Below are positions 1-14,084 of a DNA stretch of 64,000 nucleotides, piece by piece. The notes under the pieces are model-generated. The model was not told where the DNA came from. It worked only from the letters and a program-made list of their open reading frames with translations, and did no database searches. Within the stretch, counting starts at the first letter, position 1. The number at the start of each line of letters is the position of its first letter. The stretch is from Prochilodus magdalenae. Its lineage: Eukaryota; Chordata; Actinopteri; Characiformes; Prochilodontidae. The position numbers and the translations under genes are program-made. The stretch lies in contig JAMWET010006796.1 in assembly GCA_024036415.1 (NCBI GenBank), positions 1 to 64,000 of the forward strand, in the 5' to 3' direction.

Positions 1-1670
1 CTCTGGTGCGGCTTTTTCACTAGCTAACTAGCTAACTTCTCAAGCTAATGCTAGGTAGGCCTAGAAACTCTTTCCTTTGCAAACTTACTCATTCAACATG
101 AAAGCCTACTTGCTCATGCCTATTTTAAATAATTATTGTAATAAAAAAAAATTATATTTCTGTTATTATTATAGAATATATTTTTCCCGTTCCATTCCAG
201 CGTCTAAACAATTGTAAAACTGTAAAGAAATCCACAGTTGGATGTATAACAGCACATGTATAATGACAGAAGGAAACTTAGGCAGAGCATTGGCAAAAGA
301 CTGGTATCTGCAGATCTAAGATCACATGTTGGAACACTGGAGTAGACAGTCACAGGCCTGCAGATGCAAGGCCATCTAGAGCTTTAAAAACATTCCTAAA
401 AGACACAGATAATAAGTGCAATTCTATCAAAATGAAGCGTGTCACGTGCTCGCCCTTTTCAGGGTATTCTTTGGGTATTAGGAAACGTCTTTGCTGCTGA
501 TTTGTTTCATCTGTGCTGCTGATTTGTTTCATCTGTGCTGCTGTTGTACAAATTGTAGGGAATGCATTGTTCGGCAGCACTCAGTAACCGAATTCTTGTT
601 GGAAAAAATGCTAAAAAGTATTTCTGCATCATTCCAGGATAGAAAATGTCTACCTTTAGAGATATTTTTAAAGGAAAGAATGTAACATTAGTAATGTTAT
701 TTAAATTTGGGTGAAAAATCACTATTACAGATTTATTCTGATTAGCTAGCTTTTGACTGATGCATGACTGAAAAACTACAAGCTATTGAAAAACATCTTT
801 ATAAACAATTATTTTTCAACACCAGGAGCATAACATGAAAAGTTTTTTTAGCTGCCCAAAATCTTTCTTCTAAAACACACGCTAAACTCAACCTTGTTAG
901 AGTCACACACCGCCTGAATAAATGTACTGCTCTGTACACGCTCTCATTTATCCTAGGAAATAAATGCATCTGATAGCATCAGTAGGATATGTCTATGAAT
1001 TACGCCTATCTTGAGCCAATAAGGCTTATGTTGTTGCTTGAGGTTAGAGATCTAAAACGGATAAGAGATTCATAATGAATTCTTTGGTCATTTCTGGTTT
1101 CAAAAAATGGTGAAAGAATAGATTATTATGATAGTATATTCAAATGATTTTAATGTTTTTCAGTATTTTTATTATCACATTTAATCAAGCTCCCACACAG
1201 AAATACAGCATATGTAAACCCCCAGCTGTTGAAACTCTGTTTCTCATTGGTCAGCTTTTTTGCAGCTGGAGTGTGTTAGAAAATGTGATTTTAATGAGCA
1301 GTAGAGCTCTTTTTCCACAGTGCAGTATTGATTGCTGCCTTGGGCAGATTTCTCTATATTTTTCTCTTTTGGCTGTCCGAGAGAAAGAATATGAAGTCCT
1401 GGTAGGCTTACCATCGGGTTTTGGAAATTTCCTGAACACCAAATTGATGACACTATTGCACTGGGTGGGATGATGGTGTTGTGGTGCTTCCAAAAAACAT
1501 CCAAAGGACTGAAATAGATGCTAAATCTGTTAAACCCATCCTTTATTTTAAACATCGTTTGTTTAGATAAACTGCTTGATTGGGTGAGCAGTAACCCCAG
1601 GTCCCAGAACAGAACTACTGGGCCATATAAGGTGGAACAGGAGTCAAAAGACTAGAGTCAAAGACTACAC
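1..1670. other. No recognised gene or repeat, except a 22-bp duplication
   Basis: The sequence is AT-rich and I recognise no gene. A 22-bp unit (TGCTGCTGATTTGTTTCATC plus TG) is repeated in tandem at about 494-537. At 365-430 the sequence faintly resembles a dispersed fish repeat (the GGCCATCTAGAGCTTTAAAA region), but this is too weak to call. The reading frames on both strands at 1144-1555 overlap each other and look like chance. Confidence 0.5.
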
Positions 1671-1674
1671 AATG

Positions 1675-2520
1675 AAGGTTTTTATTATTAAAGGAGGAAA
1701 AAAAACACCAAACCTACTGGCCCTGTGTAAAAAAGTGTTTGCCCCCTAAACCTAGTTACTGCGGTAACTTGCAATGAGTCTTTGACAGCGCTGTGGAGGA
1801 ATTTTGGCCCACTCATCTTTGCAGAGTTGCTGTAATTCAGCCACATTTGAGAGTTTTCAAGAATGAACCGCCTTTTTAAGGTCATGCCACAGCATCTCAA
1901 TAAAATTCAGGTCAGGACTTTGACTAGGCCACTCCAAAGTCTTCACTTTGTTTTTCTTCAGCCATTCAGAAGTGGACTTGCTGGTGTGTTTAGGTTTGTC
2001 CTGCTGTAGGACCCAAGTTCGTTTCAGCTTGAGGTCACGAACAGATGGCCAGACATTCTCCTTCAGGATCTTTTGGTAGACAGCAGGATTCATGGTTTCA
2101 TTTATCACAGCAAGTCTTCCATGTCCTGAAGCAGCTAAACAGCCCCAGACAATCACACTACCACCACCCTATTTTACTGTAGGGTATGATGGTCTTTTTT
2201 CCATGTTTCTTTTTGTTCCATGTTTTTGCCTTTGTGGATAAAGGCTCTCACTGAAGTACGAAAACTTTAGAAATGGCTTTATGACCTTTTCCAGACTGAT
2301 AGATCTCAATTACTTTCGTTCCTGAATTTCTTTGGATCTTGGCATGATGTCTAGCTTTTTAGTATCTTTTGGTCTACTTCGCTTTGTCAGGCAGGTCCTA
2401 TTTAAGTGATTTCTTAATTGAGAATAGGTGCGGCAGTAATCAGGCCTGGGTGTGGCTAGAGAAATTGAAGGTGTGATAAACCACAGTTACGTTATGTAGG
2501 TTTGGATTTTTTTTTTATCG
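1675..2520 (-). mobile_element. Tc1-like DNA transposon relic
   Basis: This is a degraded Tc1/mariner-superfamily element lying on the minus strand. Terminal sequences CCAAACCTAC (1708-1717) and GTAGGTTTGG (2496-2505) are perfect inverted 10-mers flanked by A and T runs. The left end also carries the GGCCCTGTGTAAAAAAGTG motif common at the ends of fish Tc1 elements. The right end lacks the matching inner TIR part, so it is internally deleted. The N-terminal DNA-binding part of the transposase is missing. Confidence 0.8.
1755..2165 (-). pseudogene. Tc1-like transposase, C-terminal catalytic remnant
   Basis: The open part reads VWGCLAASGHG, then WVLQQDKPKHTS, EWPSQSPDLN and IEMLWHDLKKAV, the second half of a Tc1 DDE transposase. 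A frameshift follows, and the C-terminal motif CKDEWAKIPPQRCQ is still readable to about 1758. The usual QQDNDPKHT is QQDKPKHT, one codon short, so the Asp-to-Glu spacing appears to be 33 rather than 34 residues. The N-terminal helix-turn-helix domains and first Asp are gone. It cannot encode an active enzyme. Confidence 0.8.
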
Positions 2521-4566
2521 TTATCGTTCAGTTATGGTTCATCCCTAGTTTATTTTTGTTGAGGTATTTTCACACTTATTTTCATAGAGTTAATGAGGCA
2601 AAACCTTCACACCAAGTCTTAATTGAGAAAAGGAGAAAAAGCTCTATGGAAAGAAGAGATAAATGCAGAGAGTGGTATCAATAAGGTTATGGCCAGTGCT
2701 ACGTAAATATCCGTGGTAACTGCATCTTCTGCTAAGAATGCTCAGCCAACAGTGTGAGAATACCCATCGACTCACAAGAGCCAAAGCTCTGCCATCTGTG
2801 TTATGTGTGTGGAGTTTGAGGTTCTGCTTTAGCTCGGAGCTCAGAGCATTAAAATACTACAAGAGCAACCATGAGCTGGGATGTTATGTCTGTAAAGCTT
2901 TACTGCCTTGTCACAGCTTATCTTAGATATAACAGATAGTATATAGCTGCATAATACCAGTACTTTTATATAATCAAAAAAATCTTAAGTTATGAATAAT
3001 TTATTGATAGCTCTAATTTTCTACAGTATATCTTTTCTTTTAAAAGGAGAGAAAATTATTCATTGCTTTTTGTATATCCGTCTATTAGACACAAGCGAAA
3101 AGCAAACTGAAACAAAAAATATCCCCTGGCGCATTCAAACATGTAAACCAAGTTATGTTTAAACCGTGAGTAGCATGAGTAAAGCTAAAGCCTTAATCTG
3201 ATCCTGTTTTTGGCCAGTTCTGCATCTTTCTGTGTAATTTAAGCGAGCTTTGTTTGTGCATTGTGTGGGTTAATCTTGTTTAGTTTTTGAATTATACAGT
3301 GTCTGTATGATAGGCTAACTGTATGCAACTGCCCTTCAGAAAAGAATGAATGATGCTTAACATGTAGCCTGTGGCTAATGTTAAGTAAAGGTATGAGGCA
3401 GGGTTGAGTTGGCATGTTGGGTCTAAACGCTGTAAATGTCAGGCTCACAGCTGCGCCTGCTCCCTCTGGACCACTCTCTCTCCCCATCACTCCAATCTGA
3501 GTAAGTCACTCAGCCTGCCCTGAGGCCAACCTCATGGCAGTTAGTGTGACCTGTCTTTGTCCTCTCCCCTCCCACTCTGCAAAGCCCATGGTGGTAGGCA
3601 GCAAGCCCACACCATCCTGCTGTTCTGCAAGCCTGGGGTAAAGAGCTGAAGCAGTGGACTGTGTGCTGATGGAGGTATTGGTTCTGTTCTGAGTGCACGG
3701 TCAGTGGCCTTGGCTTGGCCTTATCTTTTTTTTGTTGTGTGGTCCCTGAGGGGCGAGGCTACTTTCCGATTGTGTGTGTGTGAGTATGGGGATTGAATGG
3801 ATGGATTGGTAGATGTGTAGATGGATGGATGATTAGATGCTGGAAGCCATATCTGCTGCATCATTAACCTTGCTCAAAAGGAGACATGCTAATTTGGACA
3901 TTTTCTCTCAGTGCCTGTCAATATGAAGTAATGTCTTTGCCTTTGGAATTGAAAATCCTTACTATTCCTAGGGGTAGAGCAAAGGCGAATGACGAGATAG
4001 GGAATCTCAGTTCTGCAGAACAGTGATTTGCCATAAAATTAGTTGTTTGTGATGTTGAGTGATGTGAAGCTCTTCGTAGTTACCGACTCTATACCAAGTT
4101 AGCAAGATTTGGATAATGCACGACTCCTCTGGAAGATGTTCCCTCATTTAGACAATTACTTGCCAAATGTAATATTAATGAAAATATCAGTTCGCATTGC
4201 AGCCATATCAGATTTGTTTCTCAAAGCAGGTCTTTTAAATTGACTACCTGCGCTGGTATTTACAATGATCACGTTTTATTTGTGTATCTGGACACCACCA
4301 ACCTATTTGTAGATTTGACATTGTTGTTTGCCACAGGGAAACAATGTCTGAACAAGGCCTTATAGGAAGGCAGTACACTTTTTTCTGTCAGCAGCTGTTA
4401 ACTCAGACTGCCAAGCACATTGGTGTTAATGTGTTAACTTTATTTTCTTATTAAATAAAAAAAAACATGTCATTTGCCTAGAGGCATTCAAACTTTGGAC
4501 TGTATGTCCATGGTGTAGGTTAACTTTATAGGTTTATAATTACTGACTGTAGACGTTACTGCACAA
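2521..4566. other. No gene recognised
   Basis: Nothing coding was seen. There is a short GT run near 3770-3782 and GATG-type short repeats at 3795-3835. The reading frames at 3239-3698 (minus) show no family motifs. Confidence 0.5.
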
Positions 4567-4810
4567 GTTATCATCCTCCTCTGCCCTGTCCATCAATAGA
4601 AAAGGACCACCATAGGACTCCCACCTACAAGATATTATTTAGGTAGCGGAAAATTCTCAGTGCACCTGTGACGCAGGTAGCAGCATGGTTCCTTTAAACA
4701 TCTCAAAGTCCCAGCTAAACTGAGAGCAGTCTGCTGAACCAAAAATATCCTGGGTTTGACCACTGATGAAGGGCCTAAGGACAACCAGAGGAAGATTCAT
4801 TTTGCATTAG
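4567..4810. repeat. Degenerate MITE-like fish repeat, copy A
   Basis: Blocks such as GGACCACCATAGGACTCCCA, TATTATTTAGGTAG.GGA.AATTCTCAG and CCAAAAATATCC...GACCACTGATGAAGG follow, in order, a palindromic dispersed repeat I know from fish genomes. The copy at 42225-42480 shares the ACCACCACAG and TATTATTTGGGTGATGGATC blocks. It is strongly diverged. Confidence 0.5.
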
Positions 4811-7800
4811 CGATGCACAGTGTTAACAGAATTGGCAGTACTGGCAGACATTTGCCTAAAAAATTGCTACTCGATAGATGTTCAGATTTTACCAGTATTT
4901 TAAACTGATATTCAATAACTGTGAATAGCAGGGTATTTAGATGTTGCTGGCTTACTGAACTCAAGTATTAATGCATTCATATTAATGCATCTCTAACACT
5001 CTACAAATGACTGTTGTGTTTGTCTGTAATGTTAATCCAGTTGGATCTGGCCCTAGTTTTCGTGTATCAGCATCAGTATCTGCATTGGAAGCTATGCACA
5101 AGAAAATGAATCAAATTACATTAGTGTGTACTGATTGTGCAAGGAAAAGATGAACTGTAGTCTTTATCTATACATCCATGGGATAATATAGTGACCGGTG
5201 ATTGACTATTTCTGTGTCAGTATAAATCAGCTGAATATTTTTATTATGAAGGCACCAATTCCAAAACTTCATAGCAACTAATTTACACCCACAGCTTTCA
5301 TTACGACAGTCATACAACCCCATTCAAAAGTGAGGAGATGTAATCTCCCTTTCTTATAACTCTGCAGCCAAGGCTTAGATGATCAGGTGTGTGTGTGTGT
5401 TGTGTGGGAGAATACGAGGGCGCAGATGTGTTTGCATGCAGAACAGATGATAAGGATACCAGTGGGATTAACACAGTGTTACAGCTCATTAATCCAGGTA
5501 TCTCTCGTATAGAGCAGCTGTCTACACCGATCCTCCACAAAACCGAGAAAGAAAGAGTGAGTGGTGTTAATTAAAGGTAGAGCGAAAGAACCGAGGCATG
5601 CAGTGTTGCATTCAAGATTAACTAAGCATGGTGGTACAAAACAAAGAGAATAATATTTGTTTGAAAAAACGTTTTTTATAGGCATTGACCAGTGATGGGA
5701 AATTCTGATATTTTTACTGATCTGACTCTGTTGATCTGTCCATTTTAATAAATTCAGTCAACTAATTCATTTTTGTTTTGCACTGGGGGTGGAAGCTGCT
5801 CTAACCAAGCACACTGGATGGTTTGAACCCAAGGCTATATGACTGTGTAAATCAAATACACTGAATAAAACTACACATAGAAACAGACCTCTGTCTTTAT
5901 ATTCTGTGTGTTATAGTCTCTGTGTCTGGTCAATATTCTGCCTCTTAGGCTAACATTCTAACATACTGGTAATACACAAGGACAAGATTAAAAATCAAAA
6001 TGTTCCTTTGGGGCTCATTGCAAAATCAATCAGTTCAAACTCTGAGTTTTTGTTTCATGTTCCCAGGTTCCTGTTATCATTCCGACTGCCGTCATAAGGT
6101 TGCAGTGCTCTCTGGCTTAGGTTCTTATGAGTCAGATCATTTTCAGTCAAATGTGTTCAGAAACTGGCTCACCAGCTGACAGATTGAGTAAAGTCAAACA
6201 TGTTCAAGAAGGTTTTCCTTAGTCTGAAGACCGGCGTCTTTTGAAATTAGCTCATGACCATTGTCCGGTTGTTTTAGCTCAGCAGTACAAATCCATACCA
6301 GGAAACTTGAGAGAGAAAATGTACACAAATTTAAAAGAGATAATATACTGTAATCTCATCAGGTTAAATTGTGAAAGGTTAATAATAAAAGGTGACTTGC
6401 ACCTCAGCCTATAAGGACTATAAGGAGAAAAACATAAGAATCAGTGAGTCTAAACATTATACCCATTTACTTAGATTAGCTGTGTATTACTGTGTATATG
6501 TGGATCATTGCTGAATTCTAGACAAACCTAGTGTCAAATACAACACAGAAGCATCCTTCTGCCTTTTTCCACTTTAATAAATCCATCTCCATTGCACTAC
6601 TCTGACAATCTTGTCAGTGTTTGTATGTTTTCACGTCTCTGTTGGCCAACGCTACTATGCGTTGCATGTGAATGCAGCATAACAGTTCAGCCCTGTGTTT
6701 ATTCAGTATAGGCCAATCATGCCGAAAGGTAATCAACAAGGGTATAAACTGCATAAACACTGTTAACACACATAAACAGTTCAGCTTTGCTTGTCAGTCT
6801 TTAACAGCAATGTACTCACTCCTCCACGGTAAGAAATAGTCATGTTTTCTTTCTGTCACACAGACATGATTGATGTAGTTGGACAGATAGTATTGTCCAG
6901 GTGTCATCTGCTTAATTCCATGTTGACAGAAACCTGAGATCTAATTATTTTCAACAAGATTAATAGCATTTACAGCAGCTCTGTTGGCTGAGTAGTTTTT
7001 ACTTTAATTCTTAGTGAATGTAAACAGACTGGATCAGACAAGTCAAATTATGGTTTGTGCATTCATTAAGCTTCAGAGTCTGCTGATAGGATGTGGCAGA
7101 AACTGCAGATGAGTTTTGAAGATGATGCAAATTATATGCAAATCTTAATGACCTCTGTCTGAAAATACCCAAGCATTCCCCCGAGTCCCACGAGAAGGTG
7201 AACTAATAGTCTATAGCAAACTTAACAGTACAGGGCATCCACCTCTTGGATGCCATATTTTGGTTTAGCTTTACACCAAAGGCATATAAGGTTGTTGACG
7301 TTGTATTAAGTAGTGCATTTTGATGTTAAAACCATTTAAAGCCTAGCTTTAATGACCTGGTAACAGCCAGGTGTTTCCTCAGTTTATTTACACATTAGCT
7401 TAATGGGAGTTTTGCGAAAGAGTGATAATTCATAAATGCACACTCCAGCACTATGCAGATGTTGGTAATGAGCTGGCAAGAGCCTGAAAGCACCAATAAA
7501 AACTCTGTGGAATTGGACATATCAGTGGACCAACTCTCAGATTGGGCATCAATAGTTCATTGCCAGTGTTCGCAAAAAAAAAAAAAAAAAATGTGAGGGG
7601 GACGGTGTTGAAATTTGTTCTCAGCATGGCAGCACAGCATTCTCTGGGACTTCAAAAAGCATTCTCCAAACGAGGAGTAACATTGAGAACATTCACAGGG
7701 AGGAATATGGGGCGGCAAAATTAGTTGTATTTCTGGTATTGTTCTGTTGCAATAATAGAAAACCAAAGTACATTGGAGTTTGCATTACATGACTCACGTT

Positions 7801-8755
7801 GAAATGCCCAGTGCCATAACCATATAAAGAGTTTCCCTTGTCAGGAGGTTCACCTTGAATCATAATGATGCAGCAATCAAAAAGTCAATAATTATTATCA
7901 GGCCCTTTATCAGCAATACCTTCACTGAAACAATGCACATTGTTTATATAAACTGACCGTATAAACCTACCTATGAAATGAAACCTATAAATCAAAGCGT
8001 ACCGTGCTTTATCCACATGGTTTAAAATGGCTCACCAAAATGCTAATGTTAAACTCCAATTACGTTTATCAGAAACCTGACACTGTAAGTTAGCGCCATG
8101 AGGTGAAATGGCAAAACCCAGCAGCCCAATAGATTTCTGGCATTTAAGCTTGAACAGGGGATGAATATCTTTCACACTGGATAGTAGGTGACAACAGCTC
8201 TGCATGCACACATAATAATCTTCGTTCTGATCACTGAAAGAAACTGGGCTTCTAGTTCAGGAAATGAGAGTACTGCTGATGATATGGCTTCTTTGAGAAT
8301 GCCTCCGAGCTCAATGTGAGACGGACTCAAATTTAATAAAGTAATGACTGCTCCGGGATTCATAGTTATTTGATGCACTATATGACTGTCGAAACTTCCA
8401 GTAACTTCTGATGACTATGTACTACTCAGCACAGAACTTGATTATGCTCATGCTCTCAGGGAGGAAGCTGGAGAGGATACCTAGAAACTGAAAAAAATTC
8501 TCGCCTTTGAAGTAGCAGTCTCTACTCACCACAGCAAATGATTCCATTTCACTTTTAGCTTGTGAGATGCTGTGATGGGTGTTGACAAGCCTGGCAAGAA
8601 AGCTTTAGCTATTTTCCCCCAAATAGTCTGCAAGCTTAAAGCAATCCATCAACCAAATAATGCTAACATGACTCATAATAGTTCATAGTTAGAATCGTCT
8701 CATTTAGATAAGACAGCATTTAGATGCATTTTTGGAAAAAGGGTTCTTTTAACTG
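4811..8755. other. No gene or clear repeat recognised
   Basis: The sequence is AT-rich. A short GT tract lies at 5387-5400 and an A run at 7575-7591. No reading frame has recognisable motifs and I saw no transposon ends. Confidence 0.5.
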
Positions 8756-8759
8756 GGAA

Positions 8760-8890
8760 TATACTCACCATCCACATTGTTAGAAACACCTACATTATAG
8801 GTGTACTACTACAGATTGGAGCCCATCTGTTGTTGTGCACAGTCTGTAGCCGTCTGTTGTCATGAATTGGTCACTTTTTGACCACATGGC
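8760..8890. repeat. MITE-like fish repeat, copy B (partial)
   Basis: TTGTTAGAAACACCTACATT and the following ATAGGTGTACTACTACAGATTG...CAGTCTGTAG resemble the end of the same repeat family as the copies at 4567 and 42225 (TTTATTAGAAACACCTAC... in the family). Only the end is recognisable. Confidence 0.4.
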
Positions 8891-9695
8891 TGCTGGTGAC
8901 CAGGTTTTTGTGTGTGTTGTCAGCACAGCGCTGTCTTTTTTATACACCAGTGGGCCAGAACATTATGTCGATAGATGAAGTGAATAACACTTATAATCTT
9001 ATAACAATGGCGCATGTGAGATGGAAATATCAGACAGCAAGCAAACATTGTTGGGTGTTTGGGGAAAGAGGGACAAACCATGGTATCCGAGTTTAAAGGC
9101 CATCCATCTGGTTTGATTTGACAAAAGGTCTATTTAATCTTTCAGTGATTACAACACACAGTACATTACACATTTCCGTATATAGGCCTGAGCAGTAAGG
9201 ATGCTACAATGAACATGTGAGAGCGGTAACTGGATGCTCAATTGAAGAAGCAGTGGAAAAAAGGTTGCAAGGTCTGATGAGTCTTGTTCTCTTTTATATC
9301 ATGTGGACATCATGTGCACTATTTACCTGGGGAATTGATGTAGACTCTGATGGCAGAGGCTTCTTTAGCAGGATCACACAGTCCAGCACACTGCGCACAT
9401 AGTTCAGGAACATGACAAAGAGTTGAATGTGTGTGAGCTTCTGTAGAACGTTTTAAAACAGCTAGTCTGATTCATGGCATCTTCACTCACAGCACTCTAA
9501 AGGATCTACTGCTAACATTTTGGTGCCAGATACCACAGTACGTTTCAGAGATATGTACTGAAACTGTTTTGGCAGCACACAGAGGGCCAACAGCATATTT
9601 AATGTGTACATAGTGGTGCTTGTAAGTTTGTGAATGCTACAATAGATAAAGAGGATCAATTAAACAAATGAGGCACAAATAGTATACTGTAGTCA

Positions 9696-9768
9696 CTAAG
9701 CACTGTTGTAAGTCGCTCTGGATAAGAGCGTCTGCTAAATGCCTTAAATGTAAATGTAAATGTAGTCA
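9696..9768 (+). repeat. SINE/LINE 3' tail repeat
   Basis: TTGTAAGTCGCTCTGGATAA followed by GAGCGTCTGCTAAATG and a short (AAATGT)n tail is a very common dispersed fish repeat end. The simple tail marks the 3' end of a retroposed element read on the + strand. No upstream body is recognisable. Whether it belongs to a SINE or to its partner LINE cannot be told here. Confidence 0.65.
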
Positions 9769-9899
9769 CTACTAATTTGGTGTCACTGCTGTGCTGATCA
9801 TCACCCAAATGATGGTCCCAAACCCCTGATGATAGAGGAAAACCATAATCAGCTACATCACTTGAGATCCCCTGTTCTGTCGCTCACTTTTTAATGAAA

Positions 9900-10520
9900 C
9901 ACACAGTGCTGTACAGAAGTCAGAGACCACCCTGTTTATTTCATTTCTAGTTATTCATTTTTCAGTGTCAGAGAAAGATCATGAGGAGATTAGATGAAAG
10001 ATAAAAAGACAAAAGGCTGGAGTTCAGTAAATGATTAAATGGTATAGAGACAATGAGACTGTGCAAGACCTCGTAGACAACTGAAGCTGCTGTTATCAGA
10101 CAAACAGTAAGCTTGCTTCAGTTCTGGAAAAACGTGTGTGTTTCTGTCCATCCTTACACTGACAACTCAAAGCCGTGTGTCTGATTGTCGAGAAGGATGT
10201 GTAGTTGTCAAGAAGCCATTATTGTGAAAAGAAAACAGATATAAAAGAAGGACTAGATCTATTTGCACTAGAACACCAAAACTGGACACCAGAGAAAGGA
10301 TTATAGACTATAGATAGTTGTAATTGGGTTTATATGGATCATGTAAAACCGTGTCTTTTCCAAAAGGAACAGAAACTGTCAGGGCAAATAGTGGACAACC
10401 AAAGTTTTCTACTTATTTGTTGAGGCTTCTCTGTAATGTTCTGCTAAATGTTTTTTTTCTAATGCAGAGAAATTAATCATTTGTACTTAATGGCGGTTTT
10501 GACAGGAAATTAGAGAATCT
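9900..10520 (+). mobile_element. Ancient Tc1-like element, copy 1
   Basis: It begins near ACAGTGCTGTACAGAAGTCA, typical of a Tc1-like end. In the middle, the bases at 10190-10290 translate brokenly to a VVVKKPLL-type segment followed by CTRTPKLD, reminiscent of the second half of the Tc1 DNA-binding region, with several stops. Similar blocks recur at 35210-35910 (TTGCTGAGGCTTCTGTGTAA against TTGTTGAGGCTTCTCTGTAA here), at 36870-37300 and at 62095-62147, which supports a dispersed family. The transposase assignment is tentative. Confidence 0.5.
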
Positions 10521-11161
10521 CTGACATTTACGCAGTTCTGTACAATTGTTTTGTCCACCACAGTTATTACCACAGAGTCTACCATCCCTAGGCAGTGAGT
10601 TAGAGAATTATGGATGCGGACTGTTCCTTCTGTCCATGCCTCCTCTTCTGTCACACCTGGGCATTATGATGAAAGATATGCCCTCAGATCCATTCTCTAA
10701 TACAGTAATTTAGCCTCTCTATGCTATATCTTATGACTCTGTTTGTCTCTCTCCAAAGTGCTGCAGAAATTCTTTGTGCCTTCCCAGGCAGGCCCAGTGA
10801 TAATCATATGCATTATATGTTTTAAAATGACAGTGCTGATGATTCAGTCTAATAACAGAAATGGAGTGAATAATGGGATGGGGAGTAAAAATGGGCCAGA
10901 CACAGCGTTCTGTGCATTGTATTTATCTGCATTCTAAAGGTATGCAAGTAGACTTGGACTTAGACGATGGACAGAAATTCAGGTCTTTCCAAGAACCGTT
11001 TTTTGTGTGTGTGTGTGATTCTGTGATCTCAGATAAAGCAGGCTTATCCAGAACCACTGTAACTGTAACTGTCGCACTTGCTTGATTTCTTGCCCACTGT
11101 TGTGAGTGTGATTGCTCCATTCTAATCTGTCGTATTTGCTCTTTCTCTGTCTTAACACCCC
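10521..11161. other. No gene recognised
   Basis: Non-repetitive intronic sequence leading into the CT repeat. The reading frames at 10743-11120 have no recognisable motifs. Confidence 0.5.
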
Positions 11162-11334
<173 letters not shown>

Positions 11335-14084
11335 GGGATCTGCAGATGTGAGAAGTGAGGCAGCTTTGAGGATGCAGTTGAGTGACTGTTCTGTTTTTGT
11401 GCCTCCCAAATGAACAGGATTAAGATGAATAATGAAATCAAACAGAGACAGAGCCAGAGAGAGAGAGGGAAAAAGGCAGGCTTGTGTGTTCTCCTGCCTA
11501 CCGGATAGAAACTTCGTCACCTCATTACCATAGCCCCTCATAATAGAAATCATATTCATGTCTTGGAGCACCTATGCGATTAGCAAATCTTGGTACATTA
11601 TTTATTTAAAAGGATTTCAATGCTCGGCCTCGGCTCCATTATAACTTTGTTATTCGTGCTGCGTCCCTAAAAGGATTTTAACATCTGTTACACTCCATTA
11701 ACCTGGTAGACAGACAGACGTCTTTGTTGGTGTAAAGACAGAGGAGAAAAAGAGATATCTACATGTCCTCCTTCTCTCTATGGTGAATTTATTCACTGTA
11801 AGTTTGGCTATGATTCTAATTAAGGGAAAGGACAATTGCCACCTGCCACCTTAATGTCAACAGGATGCGGAAAAGGCCGATCCAGAGGAGGGCTCATGAA
11901 TATTTGAGATGTTCATGCCCGAAGGATATTTTACTCCTGAAATTCGAATTGCTATTCTGCTTCATCACCATCTTCTCAGTAGACTGTCCTTTAAGGGGCT
12001 GCTGTATGAAATTTCAGTATGCTATTTTTCACAGGATGGACAAAAATAGTTACAAGATTTCTGTTTTTCAAAACATTATCATATAGTTAAACCATTAATA
12101 TGTAAACACAGTCTTTCAGGGCCCAGTTTCCCACAAGAAGATTGGAGGAGTGTTTAGTGTGATGCTTACTCCACCATTTAAAAAGCTGTTTGTTCAGATG
12201 CTTGGGCAAACTGGACCCTAAATGCTTTAGTTTGATGTAAAAACATGCCATTCTAGCAAAATTTACCAAACATTTACAACAGTGCTGATAGGACACAGAC
12301 CTCAGAAGCATTTCTTAGAATGTTACTACACTAAATGGTTGTGGAAATATAACCTGAGAAAATTGTCCTGAAAGAAAGCCTTCTGATTTTTCCACTGTTT
12401 TACCATAATTGACTTTACTTTTGATTGTAAGTAAAGCATTAGTGTTACAGACATGGTAAAGACAACTGGTTTCTATCAACACCACTGTAAAAATATCCAA
12501 GGGAGTAGGTTTCTCTACACTGCACACCTTTGTGTCAGACCTCTTGGAATAACTTTGAGTACATCCCACTGACTGAATTATGTATAAATCTCCAAATTCT
12601 CCTTCAAACAGCTCTGATTCATGTGTTCGGAGCTATGTGAAGTTCACCATTTACGGAATTTGTTTCACAGGGTCCAGTGTACAGTAAAATCCGATGTCAC
12701 GCTGGTGTATATTTTTAGGCTGGTGTATCTACGACTCAGCTCAAAATAGACATAGACGCAATATGTTGACCATCCGTGACGCCTTCAAACACTGCACTTG
12801 CCCGTCATTAAGACTGTACGGAAGCTTATTTCTGAAAGCTCAACCCACATCACTAACCCACACTGAAAAGATGATTCACAGCTTCTATACACAGAACTCT
12901 GAGGAGTCTGAGATTTGATCTTTGTGTTAGTCTCTACTGATGATGGCTGGCCTCCTTGGCCAAAAGCAGCCACCCGCTTCAGCTATTTCCATAAAGCCTG
13001 TTCTATACTCGGTTATCCTCCTTGCCAGTGTTCGAAATGGAGATCCTTTCCTCTCAGTGGGGTTGGAAATGAGGATTTGAACTCTCAATCCCAGCTCAGC
13101 TTATAGAAAAAAGGAGAAAACAACAAGAGCTTAGATGTGTTTGCCAGGATTTGAATATGAATTTATTCAAGGGCATGTGTGAAATCCCAAAGGCCTAACT
13201 GGCCTCAATCGATGTGCTCTCACTTGCCCTGCTGAAACAGGCACCGCCCCTGCAGACTCTGTCAATAATAGAAAGGTTCCGGCACATTCCCAGGATAGGC
13301 TGCAGAGTCAATACTCATTTGGATCATTTTGAGTGGCTTTGCTGCTCCTGGACAATTGGAACAAGGTGTTCTTCAGTCCAGCTTACAACACACTGTAACA
13401 AAATGAAAGAAGGATCCAGCTCACTGGTGAAGGAGGTCAGAAGGGAATGTGCTTGCTTAGCACTTCAACCCACTCTCAGTTCATGCAAATGAGCTTAGAA
13501 AACAATTTTGTAAGCTGATGCGATGAAGGCATTGGCCTTAGGGAACTTTTGGAGCACATAGGACATCATGACTCATAGTGTTTCTGGTATACTGGACCAG
13601 ACTCATTCTTTGTGCAAGTTCCGAGCAAGTGCTCAGCCCTATAGTGCTACCATCATGATGGCACCTGGCTCCCTAGTGTCACCAAGCGCCCTGTATCACA
13701 TTAACAGACTGTCGTCTGTGTCACAGAGCACAACAGCGCGACCAACGCCCCAGCTCCTCAGCCCGCATCAGTGGAACGCCACCAAGCTCACACACATTAC
13801 TTTCGTGAAACGGTTGCTTTTCATATGTTTTCATGATATCAAGTTGTAGGCTTGCTAGCCATTACACTCATTTTAGTGACTGAAACGCCTGTTGTTGGCA
13901 TTGTCAGTTTTTGCTAATTTTCTCATATACTTTATAATAAACCATAAAGAGAATCAGACAGTCGGATCAGAAAAATGGTCAATCATATGTCTCACTTGGC
14001 CTTGTTTCTCACAGTCAGTGAATCATCTTCAAGCAGCTAACCATGACGGAAACATGCGAGAGCTCACTTTGGTTTAGAGCAGCA
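11335..14084. other. No gene recognised
   Basis: Intronic sequence. Around 12360-12540 a block containing TTTCTATCAACACCACTGTA resembles blocks near 27296 and 50490, suggesting an old dispersed repeat. No coding motif was found. Confidence 0.45.

Noticed and set aside
9331..9348. GGAATTGATGTAGACTCTGA reading GIDVDS, reminiscent of the Rab motif VGIDF
   Set aside because: No TVGIDFR context, no P-loop upstream and no donor site. Chance.
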